This document shows positions 1-7,356 of a stretch of 8,507 bases of DNA, one piece after another. The notes beneath the pieces were generated by a model. That model had not been told where the DNA came from and did not search any database. It saw only the letters and a list, made by a program, of their open reading frames with translations. Source of the DNA: Chitinophaga pinensis. Its GTDB lineage: Bacteria; Bacteroidota; Bacteroidia; Flavobacteriales_D; Crocinitomicaceae. Both the position numbers and the translations under genes were made by a program. Positions within the stretch are counted from its first letter, which is position 1. Every line of letters begins with the position of its first letter. Location: NCBI GenBank assembly GCA_945870115.1, contig CAMBRH010000140.1:1-8507 (forward strand), written 5' to 3'.

Positions 1-1856
1 ACTGTGGTTGTTCCAGAACAAGTTGTTGAATTTGAAACAGTTGCAGAAAAATTAGGAACTGTTGTCGTACCAGAATTTGAACCAATGTTTACCGTTGATC
101 CACAATCCAAAGTGATTTCAGAATTACTAGCCAATTGAGCAGTGTCAAAAGTTGATTTCCCCGCATTGTTAATTACTCCATTTGGCTCAATTAACATTGA
201 AATTACATGAATTTTTGTTTCATCATAAGATGCAGGTAAAGTAAAAGTATAAGTTGACATAAATTCTTCTCCAATTGCTACAGAAGTAGGAATAATACCA
301 CTTTGACCAGCAAATGATGGTAAAATCTCTCTTGCAACATGATCATAAACCATTTGAGCAGCAGGAACAGAAGAAGGTAAACTTTCATAACCACCCATTA
401 CACCATTACCACCTCCAGCATAATAATTTGTTTGATTGTAACCAGATGCAGTTCCTGTAACCTCATCTTCAGAAATTACACAAGCTAATTTATAATTTCC
501 AGTTGTAGCTTGAATAAACTTTGCTTTTACGGTAACGGTTAAAGCACGTGTCGTACTGTTCCAAGTTGCCTCATTTTTCATGACAGCATCTGGTAAAATT
601 TGAATATTTGTTAAGAATTTTTCTTCCATTGCAGATGGATCATCTTCTGGGCCTCTATCAACTAAAGATGTTGGATAGCCACCAATTAAAGCACCAATCC
701 CTGTATCATAAACTGTATTTGTCATTGGATCACCATTGTGGACAGCAATTCCTGCCCAATATTCACCATAAGTATCTTCCATCATGTCCATGAAAACTGC
801 ACCTCTTGGGCACCAACCGCACCAAGTTCCTGTTCCTTCTTCCCCAACTACCATTTTCCCTAAAGCAGGTATAATTGGATTCACATTCATTGTTGCAACA
901 TTATCATTTGCATCACCATCAACTGTTCCGTTTACATTAGAAATTGTTGCTGTTAAGTCATTAGAACCTGCAACTAATATCATTGGAGAAGTTATCGTTA
1001 TTGTTGTTTCAGCCAAAGAAGCCAAATTAATTCCAGTTACATTCTGAATAACATTTGAACCATTATAATTACAAGTAATATCAAAACTAGTAATGGCAGT
1101 TGTTCCTAAGTTTCTAACTTTCACTTGTCTAGAAACTGAACTTCCTACAAGATTAGAACCTGTGAAAGAAACTAAATTTGCGGCAGCATTAATTGTTGGC
1201 AAAACATAAGGAGTAACGGTATATTGAAAATCATCAACATAAAATCCAGATGCATAAGGAGCAGTTTGATCAACAGGAAAAATATCTATTGAAGCAATTT
1301 GATTCACTGCATTAGAAAAACTTCCTTTAGAAACATCATCAATAAAAACTTCCCATGTATTTGTATTGAAATTAATGTCTAATCTGAAATTAAACCAAAC
1401 ATTTTGTGAAAATGTTGAACTTAAATTTGTAGCTACACCATCGTCAAAAGTCATTGTTCCATCGTCATTAAAGTTTGCATTTAAAGCATAAACTTGTCCA
1501 ATAGTTGCTGTTTTTTGCAAATTAAAATAAGCTGCTTTTCCTGTTTCGACAAACATATTCCATTCTAAAGAAAAACTTCCAGTATTTTGAACTCCAAAAA
1601 CTTTTACCTGATCTACTGGACCACCACTTTGAACATTTGATGAAAAATACATTGAATTAGAAGGACTTACTGAATTTGCATTTGAAACCAAACCATCTTC
1701 TGCTCCTCCAGGAAGATTACTCCATGTTGTCCAAGCTCCAGCACTTTGTTGAGCCAACTTTTGACCAGCTGTATAGGAGTCAAAATTATCACTAAATGTT
1801 TGCGCAGTCATATAAGCTGAAACAAAAAGTGAACATATTAAAGTAATTTTTTTCAT
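1..1856 (-). CDS. Secreted Omp28-like protein with lectin-like and thioredoxin-like domains, C-terminus cut by window edge
   Basis: The frame is open from an ATG at 1856 to the left edge, giving 618 residues with no stop. Residues 1-19 (MKKITLICSLFVSAYMTAQ) form a typical Sec signal peptide. Residues about 20-215 begin FSDNFDSYTAGQ and look like the jelly-roll, choice-of-anchor J/concanavalin-like module common in Bacteroidota secreted proteins. Residues about 225-325 look like a beta-sandwich adhesion domain. From about 335 comes an Omp28-type thioredoxin-like domain with GTWCGWCPRG (Cys346 and Cys349) and a likely cis-proline in GGYPTSLVDRG (Pro395). The last visible residues (VPNFSATVSNSTTCSGTTT) resemble the start of a PKD/Ig-like repeat. 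By family precedent a T9SS sorting signal would follow, but it lies outside the window. Omp28 itself is an outer-membrane protein of Porphyromonas; the biochemical role of this one is unknown. The CxxC may be redox-active or structural. Family assignment is fairly sure, function is not. Confidence 0.85.
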   Translation of the reverse strand, partial: MKKITLICSLFVSAYMTAQTFSDNFDSYTAGQKLAQQSAGAWTTWSNLPGGAEDGLVSNANSVSPSNSMYFSSNVQSGGPVDQVKVFGVQNTGSFSLEWNMFVETGKAAYFNLQKTATIGQVYALNANFNDDGTMTFDDGVATNLSSTFSQNVWFNFRLDINFNTNTWEVFIDDVSKGSFSNAVNQIASIDIFPVDQTAPYASGFYVDDFQYTVTPYVLPTINAAANLVSFTGSNLVGSSVSRQVKVRNLGTTAITSFDITCNYNGSNVIQNVTGINLASLAETTITITSPMILVAGSNDLTATISNVNGTVDGDANDNVATMNVNPIIPALGKMVVGEEGTGTWCGWCPRGAVFMDMMEDTYGEYWAGIAVHNGDPMTNTVYDTGIGALIGGYPTSLVDRGPEDDPSAMEEKFLTNIQILPDAVMKNEATWNSTTRALTVTVKAKFIQATTGNYKLACVISEDEVTGTASGYNQTNYYAGGGNGVMGGYESLPSSVPAAQMVYDHVAREILPSFAGQSGIIPTSVAIGEEFMSTYTFTLPASYDETKIHVISMLIEPNGVINNAGKSTFDTAQLASNSEITLDCGSTVNIGSNSGTTTVPNFSATVSNSTTCSGTTT

Positions 1857-1870
1857 AAGTATATTTTTAA

Positions 1871-1878
1871 CAAATTTA
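1871..1878 (-). promoter_or_regulatory. Possible -7 promoter element for the Omp28-like gene
   Basis: The minus strand reads TAAATTTG here, matching the Bacteroidota -7 consensus TAnnTTTG, and ends 14 bases upstream of the ATG at 1856. No TTG/TTTG -33 element is visible at the expected distance, and the implied leader would be only about 7-9 bases. In DNA this AT-rich the octamer can arise by chance, so this is a weak call. Confidence 0.3.
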
Positions 1879-1934
1879 ATTTATTTTTTAGAAGAATAGT
1901 TGTTGAATTGAGGTATATTATTGTAATCCTAACA

Positions 1935-1979
1935 TATGGACATTAGACCCGCTTCGCTATAAGACGAAAGACATAGGAC
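1935..1979. repeat. Degenerate heptamer repeat with consensus close to ATTAGAC
   Basis: Reading the plus strand, the block breaks into seven-base units: TATGGAC (1935-1941), ATTAGAC (1942-1948), a GC-richer insert CCGCTTCGCT (1949-1958), then ATAAGAC (1959-1965), GAAAGAC (1966-1972) and ATAGGAC (1973-1979). All five units end in GAC and differ at only a few positions. The block lies in the noncoding gap between two minus-strand genes and carries no open frame of note. It looks like a decayed short tandem repeat of the interspersed intergenic kind. Its function is unknown. Confidence 0.55.
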
Positions 1980-2061
1980 TTTGATTGATTTAGATACAAA
2001 ATTGAGTTTTAGAATTGTTTTCAAGGTGCTTTTCGATATTGGGTTTTGAGTAACTCTTCAA

Positions 2062-2088
2062 ATTCATAACTCATCATTCATAACTCAT
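2062..2088. repeat. Two tandem copies of a 13-bp word, 14-bp period
   Basis: ATTCATAACTCAT occurs at 2062-2074 and again, identical, at 2076-2088, with a single C between. A fragment, TAACTC at 2051-2056, may be a third, decayed copy. The pair lies 11 bases past the stop codon of the 1190-residue surface protein, so it would be in that transcript's 3' untranslated region. It has no clear hairpin and no T-tract, so it is not an obvious intrinsic terminator. Confidence 0.6.
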
Positions 2089-2099
2089 TATTATTCAAT

Positions 2100-5000
2100 T
2101 TATTTCAAAATAGTCACATTTCCTTTGAAGATTTCAGTATTTCCTTCAACGCAAGTAACTTCAACATAATAATCAAAAACATCAGGATCTAATTTTCTTC
2201 CTTTAAATGTTCCGTCCCAACCAACTAATGGATCTGTAGATTCAAAAACCATTTCTCCCCAACGGTCAAAAACACGGAGTAACATTTTTGTTATTTGAGG
2301 ACCTCTAACATAAAAAATTTCATTTTTACCTTTTTGATTTGGTGAAAAAGCATTCGGGATAAAAATATTTGGTGGTTTGCATTCATTGTTAAAACAATAA
2401 ATTGAAATGGTATCACTTGCAGAACAATTTCCATCAGTTATTATAACTTCAAAAGTAGTTTTATCAGAAACAGTTGCCAAAGTAGATTGAGAATTGGGAC
2501 TTGTCAAGCCTGTGGTTGGCGACCAAGAATACGTATAATTTCCACTTGGTGAAGCAAATAATGTGGTTTGCGTTCCTTCTAAAATCAGAGTATCGCTTGC
2601 AGAAGCATTTATTAATGCCGAATTTACAGGACTTACATTTATTAAAATTGAATCTGTAAAATTACAGCCGTTAGAGGAAATTACATCCACAAAAAGATAA
2701 GCTGCTTGTGTTGTTATTGCAGAAACTGATGTTTGGGAAATCTGTGTTTCAATCAAAGAACTTGGATACCAAGAATAAGTATAAGTGAAACCACTGTTAT
2801 TGACTGCATTTGCAATAAAATCTTCATCTTGACAAACGTAACCAGAACCATTCAGAACTAATCCTGCACTTGTCAAACTGACGACGACGCTATCAATTTT
2901 TGAACATCCGAAATTACTCATTCTAACATAAAAAGTTTGCACTTGATTTACTGGAAAGACTGAAAAAATCGAATCAGCTATATTTGTGTTCAAAGTATCA
3001 GTAAAGTTTCGATTTGAAGACCAAATAAAATTATCTGCAATTCCTCCGGTCATGGCAAGTAATTCGATGAAGTTTGATTCACACATTAAGGTATCGTTTG
3101 AAACAATATGGTTAAAAGGTGAACCAACTACAATTGTTGTTTTCGCAGTATCAACTAACAAACAAACACTGTCTTTAGAAACTAAAAAAACATTATAAAT
3201 TCCAGCAGAATCAAAAATTATTGTAGGACTAAAAATAACTGACGAAGTATCCCCATTTCCAAAAACCCAAAAATATTCATCGGATGCAATTGTATTATTT
3301 TGAAAAGTAACACTTAAAGGGGCGCAACCGATTTCTGTACTTGCAGTAAACTCAGCATCTAAAACAAGCTGGAAATCAAATTTAAAAATTAGATTATTAC
3401 AATTTGGACTTAAATTTTGATTTGACCAAGCATTTGTCGAAGTAGGAAAGTCACTATTTCCTCCACAACCACCACAAACTGACTGGTAAACTACGCCATT
3501 TTTATCAAAACGAGAAGTTCCACCATCAACATGTTCTTGAGCTTGATTTCCTCCTAAATAACTACCATATTTTAAACCAGTAAAATCACGTTCAACAACC
3601 ATTAAATAGAAATCAAAACCATTTGGTGAATTTGATAAAAAAGCATCTGGTGAAACTGGCATTCCACTTAATTGAACCCCTTGTAAAATATTTGCTCCCC
3701 AACCAGAAACATACATGTTTCCACAAATATCAACCAAAAATGCTGATGGAGAAATATTTACAGCCGTATTTCCATTTCCAAAAACAGTTGAATTTTGTAA
3801 AGTAGCTAAATCTGGACTTAATTTACAAATAAATTGCCCACTATTTGGATTTACAAAAGTTGCGTTTAAAACCTCAAATGTTCCGCCTCTAGATTGCCCT
3901 AAAAGAAAAACATTGTCATTCCGATCAATTTCGACGAATAGGGCTTGGTCATAATCTGCTTCACCGACATAAGAAATTCTCTGTAAAATACTTCCAGCAG
4001 GATTTAATTTCCCTACAAAACCATCTGCTACTCCCCCGTTATAGACATTTTGCCAAGCTCCAACAGTTTGTGGCAAATCATTAGAGGATGTTCCACCGGC
4101 AAAAACCATGTTAAAACTTGAATCAATCTTGATTGAATAGATGGCATCATTATTTGTTCCTCCCATGTAAGTTGAAAACAATAAAGCTGAAAAATCTGGA
4201 TTTAATTTAAAAATTACCCCATCTTGCATACCTGCATTTGTGTTTTGAATAGCATTTACAGTAGGGAAATTCGTTGAACGTGAACATGAGCCAATTAAAA
4301 CATTGTTTAATGAATCTAACATAATTTCTCCACGAAACTGATCTCCATAATTGGAAGTTAATGAATCATAATAAACCACAGCACCGTAGTTTCCACTTCG
4401 ACCAAATTCTGAATAATTCACTCCATCATTTTCGCTACCTCCAACATAAGTTGATGCCAATAGATTTTGTCCATTTGAACTAATTTTCGCTACATAAATA
4501 TCAGTTCCTTGTCCACCAAAATTAGACCCATTGAAAGAAACAGACAAAAATTGTCCACCTCCATGATTTCCTTGAAAACCACCTTGAATTGGGAAATCCG
4601 CACTTGAAGTCGCACCATAAATGTATAAATTGTTTTGCTTGTCACAGATTAGACTGTGTGCAGTTTCTGTCCCTTGATTATCATCTCCTCCACCTAAAAA
4701 AGTTGTCCAAATCATTGTTGTTCCATCAGCTGAATATTTTGAAATAAAAGCATCAGTTGTTACAGATCCTCCAACATTTGGAACGGTGAAATTTGAATTC
4801 ACATCATATGCAGAATTATCAGGAGTTGGATAAGCATTTCCATAAACTGTTCCGGCAGAATAAGCTGTACCATCGTGACCATAAGTTGCAGTCATTCCAA
4901 AATTATCAGTTATCGAACCGCAATAAGTTGCAAAAACTAAAACTGGATCGATAATTAATTGAAAATCTGGATTGTATTTACCTAATTCAAATGAAATTTT

Positions 5001-5672
5001 ATTTCCTTTAAGAGCAAAATTGCATTTTACTTCAACAATTTTTCCATTAATTATTTGATAAGAATAAGGTTTATTTTCCTGAATAATTCCGTTTTTTGTT
5101 TCAATGATTAAATTTTCTGCTTTGTTGATTTGAATTCTCTTTTGTCCAACATATTCCAACTGTATTAAAGCCGGATTTATATTTGCTTGAACATGAAATT
5201 CATATTTTAATTGTTCTTTTTCTTCAATTAATTTTAAATCAATTCCAGAATATAAATCTTTTAAAGTTGCTTCGTAATAGGCTTTTACATTTCCTTGCCA
5301 TTTTGACTTATCTTTTCCAAGAAAAAAATTGTAATAGGAATCAATCGCTTTTTCTTTTTGAATTGATTTTATTTCATTTGAACCTAAAAAATTAAGGTGA
5401 ATTGCATCTTGAGTATATTTTTGAGAATTTTCGTTATTTTCTTTGAAATTTGCATGTGCTTTCTGATAATTGGAATAATCAGCTAAATGAAATAACATTT
5501 TGTGTTGCTGAATCCATAAGTTTCCTCCTTGGAACTGACTTTTAAAGAGAATTTCCTTCTGCCACTGACCTTTATTTTCAATAAAAGCGTGATGAATTGA
5601 ATGTTTGTGTTCAATTTCTTGCGAAAAAGAAAGCAAGTCAAAAATTAAAAATAATCCTAATAAAATTCTCAT
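2100..5672 (-). CDS. T9SS type B cargo: SBBP-repeat, PKD-domain surface protein, 1190 residues
   Basis: A large secreted protein, probably anchored at or released from the cell surface by the T9SS. The chosen start (5672) gives MRILLGLFLIFDLLSFSQ, a clean signal peptide. The same frame opens upstream to an ATG at 5792, but that 40-residue extension would overlap the divergent oxidase gene and bury the signal peptide. Residues about 27-243 begin with ENKGQW and match the DUF7948-like N-terminal domain. Residues about 300-700 carry roughly six SBBP-type repeats, with cores such as DIYVAKISSNGQ, DGVIFKLNPDF and DGFVGKLNPAG, each followed by a variant of STYVGG; a beta-propeller is likely. A CGGCGG motif lies at Cys733/Cys736. 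A PKD domain follows at about 771-851 (VFGNGDTSS), then three Ig-like modules with paired cysteines at about 860-1092. Residues about 1097-1190 (FIPNAFSPN, VFDRWGEMVFES) are the gliding-motility-associated type B sorting domain. The ligand or role is unknown. Confidence 0.93.
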   Translation of the reverse strand: MRILLGLFLIFDLLSFSQEIEHKHSIHHAFIENKGQWQKEILFKSQFQGGNLWIQQHKMLFHLADYSNYQKAHANFKENNENSQKYTQDAIHLNFLGSNEIKSIQKEKAIDSYYNFFLGKDKSKWQGNVKAYYEATLKDLYSGIDLKLIEEKEQLKYEFHVQANINPALIQLEYVGQKRIQINKAENLIIETKNGIIQENKPYSYQIINGKIVEVKCNFALKGNKISFELGKYNPDFQLIIDPVLVFATYCGSITDNFGMTATYGHDGTAYSAGTVYGNAYPTPDNSAYDVNSNFTVPNVGGSVTTDAFISKYSADGTTMIWTTFLGGGDDNQGTETAHSLICDKQNNLYIYGATSSADFPIQGGFQGNHGGGQFLSVSFNGSNFGGQGTDIYVAKISSNGQNLLASTYVGGSENDGVNYSEFGRSGNYGAVVYYDSLTSNYGDQFRGEIMLDSLNNVLIGSCSRSTNFPTVNAIQNTNAGMQDGVIFKLNPDFSALLFSTYMGGTNNDAIYSIKIDSSFNMVFAGGTSSNDLPQTVGAWQNVYNGGVADGFVGKLNPAGSILQRISYVGEADYDQALFVEIDRNDNVFLLGQSRGGTFEVLNATFVNPNSGQFICKLSPDLATLQNSTVFGNGNTAVNISPSAFLVDICGNMYVSGWGANILQGVQLSGMPVSPDAFLSNSPNGFDFYLMVVERDFTGLKYGSYLGGNQAQEHVDGGTSRFDKNGVVYQSVCGGCGGNSDFPTSTNAWSNQNLSPNCNNLIFKFDFQLVLDAEFTASTEIGCAPLSVTFQNNTIASDEYFWVFGNGDTSSVIFSPTIIFDSAGIYNVFLVSKDSVCLLVDTAKTTIVVGSPFNHIVSNDTLMCESNFIELLAMTGGIADNFIWSSNRNFTDTLNTNIADSIFSVFPVNQVQTFYVRMSNFGCSKIDSVVVSLTSAGLVLNGSGYVCQDEDFIANAVNNSGFTYTYSWYPSSLIETQISQTSVSAITTQAAYLFVDVISSNGCNFTDSILINVSPVNSALINASASDTLILEGTQTTLFASPSGNYTYSWSPTTGLTSPNSQSTLATVSDKTTFEVIITDGNCSASDTISIYCFNNECKPPNIFIPNAFSPNQKGKNEIFYVRGPQITKMLLRVFDRWGEMVFESTDPLVGWDGTFKGRKLDPDVFDYYVEVTCVEGNTEIFKGNVTILK

Positions 5673-5674
5673 GA

Positions 5675-5704
5675 TTTGAAAAGCAATAAAAAAATGTAAA
5701 TTTG
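5675..5704 (+). promoter_or_regulatory. Bacteroidota-type promoter for the GlcD-like oxidase
   Basis: TTTG at 5675-5678 and TAAATTTG at 5697-5704 are separated by 18 bases. This matches the Bacteroidota primary sigma consensus (TTTG or TTG at -33, TAnnTTTG at -7) in both sequence and spacing. Transcription would begin around 5709-5712, giving a leader of about 35 bases before the ATG at 5745. The -33 element lies only two bases upstream of the surface-protein start codon at 5670-5672, so the promoter occupies the leader region of the divergent gene. No equally good promoter is seen for the minus strand in this gap. Confidence 0.6.
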
Positions 5705-5744
5705 TATAAAAATAGCAAAAAAAATAAATCAAAATCCGTTTTAG

Positions 5745-7142
5745 ATGAATTTTAAAAAAATTAACGCTCAAGATATTTCTTTTTTCGAACAAAAATTTTC
5801 AAATAAATGTTTTTATGATGCTAATTCCATTAAAGAATATGGTCATGATGAAACGGAAGACTTGAATTTTCCACCAGATGTTGTTTTGAAACCAGAAAAT
5901 ACTTTGGAAGTTTCTGAAATCATGAAATATTGCTTTGAAAATAATATTTGTGTCACTCCAGCTGGAGCTAGAACGGGATTAAGCGGTGGAATGTTGCCAA
6001 TTTTTGGAGGTGTTTTACTTTCCATGGAAAAATTCAATAAAATCTTAGATATTGACGAAAAAAATCATCAAGTAACAACTGAACCAGGTGTAATTACGCA
6101 AGTTTTGCAAGATACAGTGAAAGAAAAAGGTTTATTTTATCCACCAGATCCTGCGAGTAAAGGAAGTTGTTTTATAGGTGGAAATGTTTCTGAAAATTCT
6201 GGCGGACCAAAAGCTGTTAAATACGGTGTAACAAAAGATTACGTTTTAAATTTAGAAATTGTCTTGCCGAATGGCGAAATCATGTGGACAGGTGCAAATG
6301 TGATAAAAAATGCAACTGGTTATAATTTAACGCAATTAATTACTGGAAGTGAAGGAACTTTGGCGATAATTACAAAAATTGTGTTAAGATTAATACCTCA
6401 TCCAACGCAAGATTTGTTGATTCTTGTTCCGTTTTACGATGCTCAAAAAGCATGTGAAGCAGTTGCAGCAATTTTTCAAGCAGGAATCACACCAAGTGGA
6501 TTGGAATTTATGGAACGTGATGCGATTTTGTGGACCTTACCTTATGAACCTGAAACAGTTATCGAAGTGAAAGATTCGCACCAAGCCCATTTATTGATTG
6601 AAGTAGATGGCTTTGATCAAGAAGTTTTGATGAAAGAATGTGAAAAAATCATGGATGTTTTAGCGAATTTTGAAACAGACGAAATTTTATTCGCTGAAAA
6701 TCAAGCACAAAAAGATCAATTGTGGAAATTGAGACGAAAAGTTGGAGAAGCAGTTAAATCACATTCAATTTACAAAGAAGAAGATACCGTAGTTCCAAGA
6801 TTTGCCTTGCCAAAATGTTTGGAAGTTGTGAAATCTGTTGGAGCAAAATATGGTTTTAAATCTGTTTGCTATGGTCATGCTGGAGATGGAAATTTGCATG
6901 TAAACATCATAAAAGGAGATTTATCTGATGATTTTTGGGACAATGAATTGTCAAAAGCAATTTCTGAAATTTTTATTGAAGTAATAAAAATGGGTGGAAC
7001 AATTTCTGGAGAACACGGAATTGGCTTGGTTCAAAAACCTTATATGCCACTTGCTTTTTCGGAAGTTCAGTTAAATTTGATGCGAGAGATTAAAAAGGTT
7101 TTTGATACGAAAGGGATTTTAAATCCTGGTAAGATTTTTTGA
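5745..7142 (+). CDS. FAD-binding oxidase of the GlcD / D-lactate dehydrogenase family
   Basis: A flavoprotein oxidising a 2-hydroxy acid (glycolate, D-lactate or a related substrate) to the 2-oxo acid; the electron acceptor cannot be told from sequence. The 465 residues fit the single-chain GlcD type (the E. coli subunit is about 500). The N-terminal YGHDETEDL (32-40) is typical of the family. The FAD-binding PCMH domain spans about 45-222, with TPAGARTGLSGG (71-82), GGNVSENSGGPKAVKYG (145-161) and TGSEGTLAIITK (200-211). The C-terminal FAD-linked oxidase domain includes YGHAGDGNLHVN (376-387), SGEHGIG (421-427) and the terminal ILNPGKIF. There is no added iron-sulfur (CCG) domain, which argues against the fused D-lactate dehydrogenase type. 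No glcE or glcF partner lies next to it. A consensus promoter stands 40 bases upstream. The gene is complete; substrate is unproven. Confidence 0.93.
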   Translation: MNFKKINAQDISFFEQKFSNKCFYDANSIKEYGHDETEDLNFPPDVVLKPENTLEVSEIMKYCFENNICVTPAGARTGLSGGMLPIFGGVLLSMEKFNKILDIDEKNHQVTTEPGVITQVLQDTVKEKGLFYPPDPASKGSCFIGGNVSENSGGPKAVKYGVTKDYVLNLEIVLPNGEIMWTGANVIKNATGYNLTQLITGSEGTLAIITKIVLRLIPHPTQDLLILVPFYDAQKACEAVAAIFQAGITPSGLEFMERDAILWTLPYEPETVIEVKDSHQAHLLIEVDGFDQEVLMKECEKIMDVLANFETDEILFAENQAQKDQLWKLRRKVGEAVKSHSIYKEEDTVVPRFALPKCLEVVKSVGAKYGFKSVCYGHAGDGNLHVNIIKGDLSDDFWDNELSKAISEIFIEVIKMGGTISGEHGIGLVQKPYMPLAFSEVQLNLMREIKKVFDTKGILNPGKIF

Positions 7143-7180
7143 TTAAGTTTTTCTAAAAATCCTTTCCTCATCGTTATTTC

Positions 7181-7230
7181 TAAAATTTTATTTTATCATC
7201 AACTTGGGTTGACTCAAAAATAAAATTTTA
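7181..7230. terminator. Large AT-rich hairpin in the convergent gap, possible bidirectional terminator
   Basis: TAAAATTTTATTTT at 7181-7194 is the exact reverse complement of 7217-7230, a 14-bp perfect stem. Inside it, TCAAC (7199-7203) pairs with GTTGA (7208-7212) around the tetraloop TTGG, separated from the outer stem by a symmetric 4+4 internal loop. It begins 39 bases after the oxidase stop and lies between convergent genes, where a two-way terminator is expected. It lacks the GC-rich stem and following T-tract of a classic intrinsic terminator, so the terminator role is an inference; the inverted repeat itself is plainly present. Confidence 0.5.
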
Positions 7231-7307
7231 AAAAACCTCGATTAAAGAACTTTAAAAAAAAACTTGGAATTATTTTTGGGGAAATATTAATAAAAAATTT
7301 ATTGGCG

Positions 7308-7326
7308 AATGGATAGGAAATCCATT
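7308..7326. repeat. Short perfect inverted repeat near the end of the small membrane-protein gene
   Basis: AATGGAT (7308-7314) and ATCCATT (7320-7326) form a perfect 7-bp stem with a 5-base loop. On the minus strand it comes 31 bases after the stop codon at 7357, and a six-base T run (in AAATTTTTTATT) follows roughly 10 bases later. It could be a weak terminator for the minus-strand gene, but the T-tract is too far from the stem for a confident call. Confidence 0.4.
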
Positions 7327-7356
7327 ATTGCTAGGTATTGAGGTTCCTTAATTTTA

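Noticed and set aside
608..1047. Two short plus-strand open frames inside the Omp28-like gene
   Set aside because: They lie opposite a long minus-strand frame with a signal peptide and recognisable domains; their translations are low-complexity and resemble no known protein.
2986..5395. Several 60-79 codon plus-strand frames within the surface-protein gene
   Set aside because: They are antisense shadows of a well-supported coding region and show no domain-like sequence.
5707..5733. Minus-strand promoter for the surface protein (TTTG at 5730-5733, TATTTTTA at 5707-5714)
   Set aside because: The -7 element mismatches the consensus at the final G and the spacer is only 15 bases, so it is not clearly better than background in this AT-rich gap.
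5843..6037. A 64-codon minus-strand frame inside the oxidase gene
   Set aside because: It is antisense to the conserved FAD-binding domain and has no recognisable content.
7133..7161. GATTTTT (7133-7139) pairing with AAAAATC (7155-7161) across the oxidase stop codon as a terminator
   Set aside because: The stem is AT-rich with a 15-base loop, overlaps the stop codon and has no T-tract after it; the hairpin at 7181-7230 is much better.
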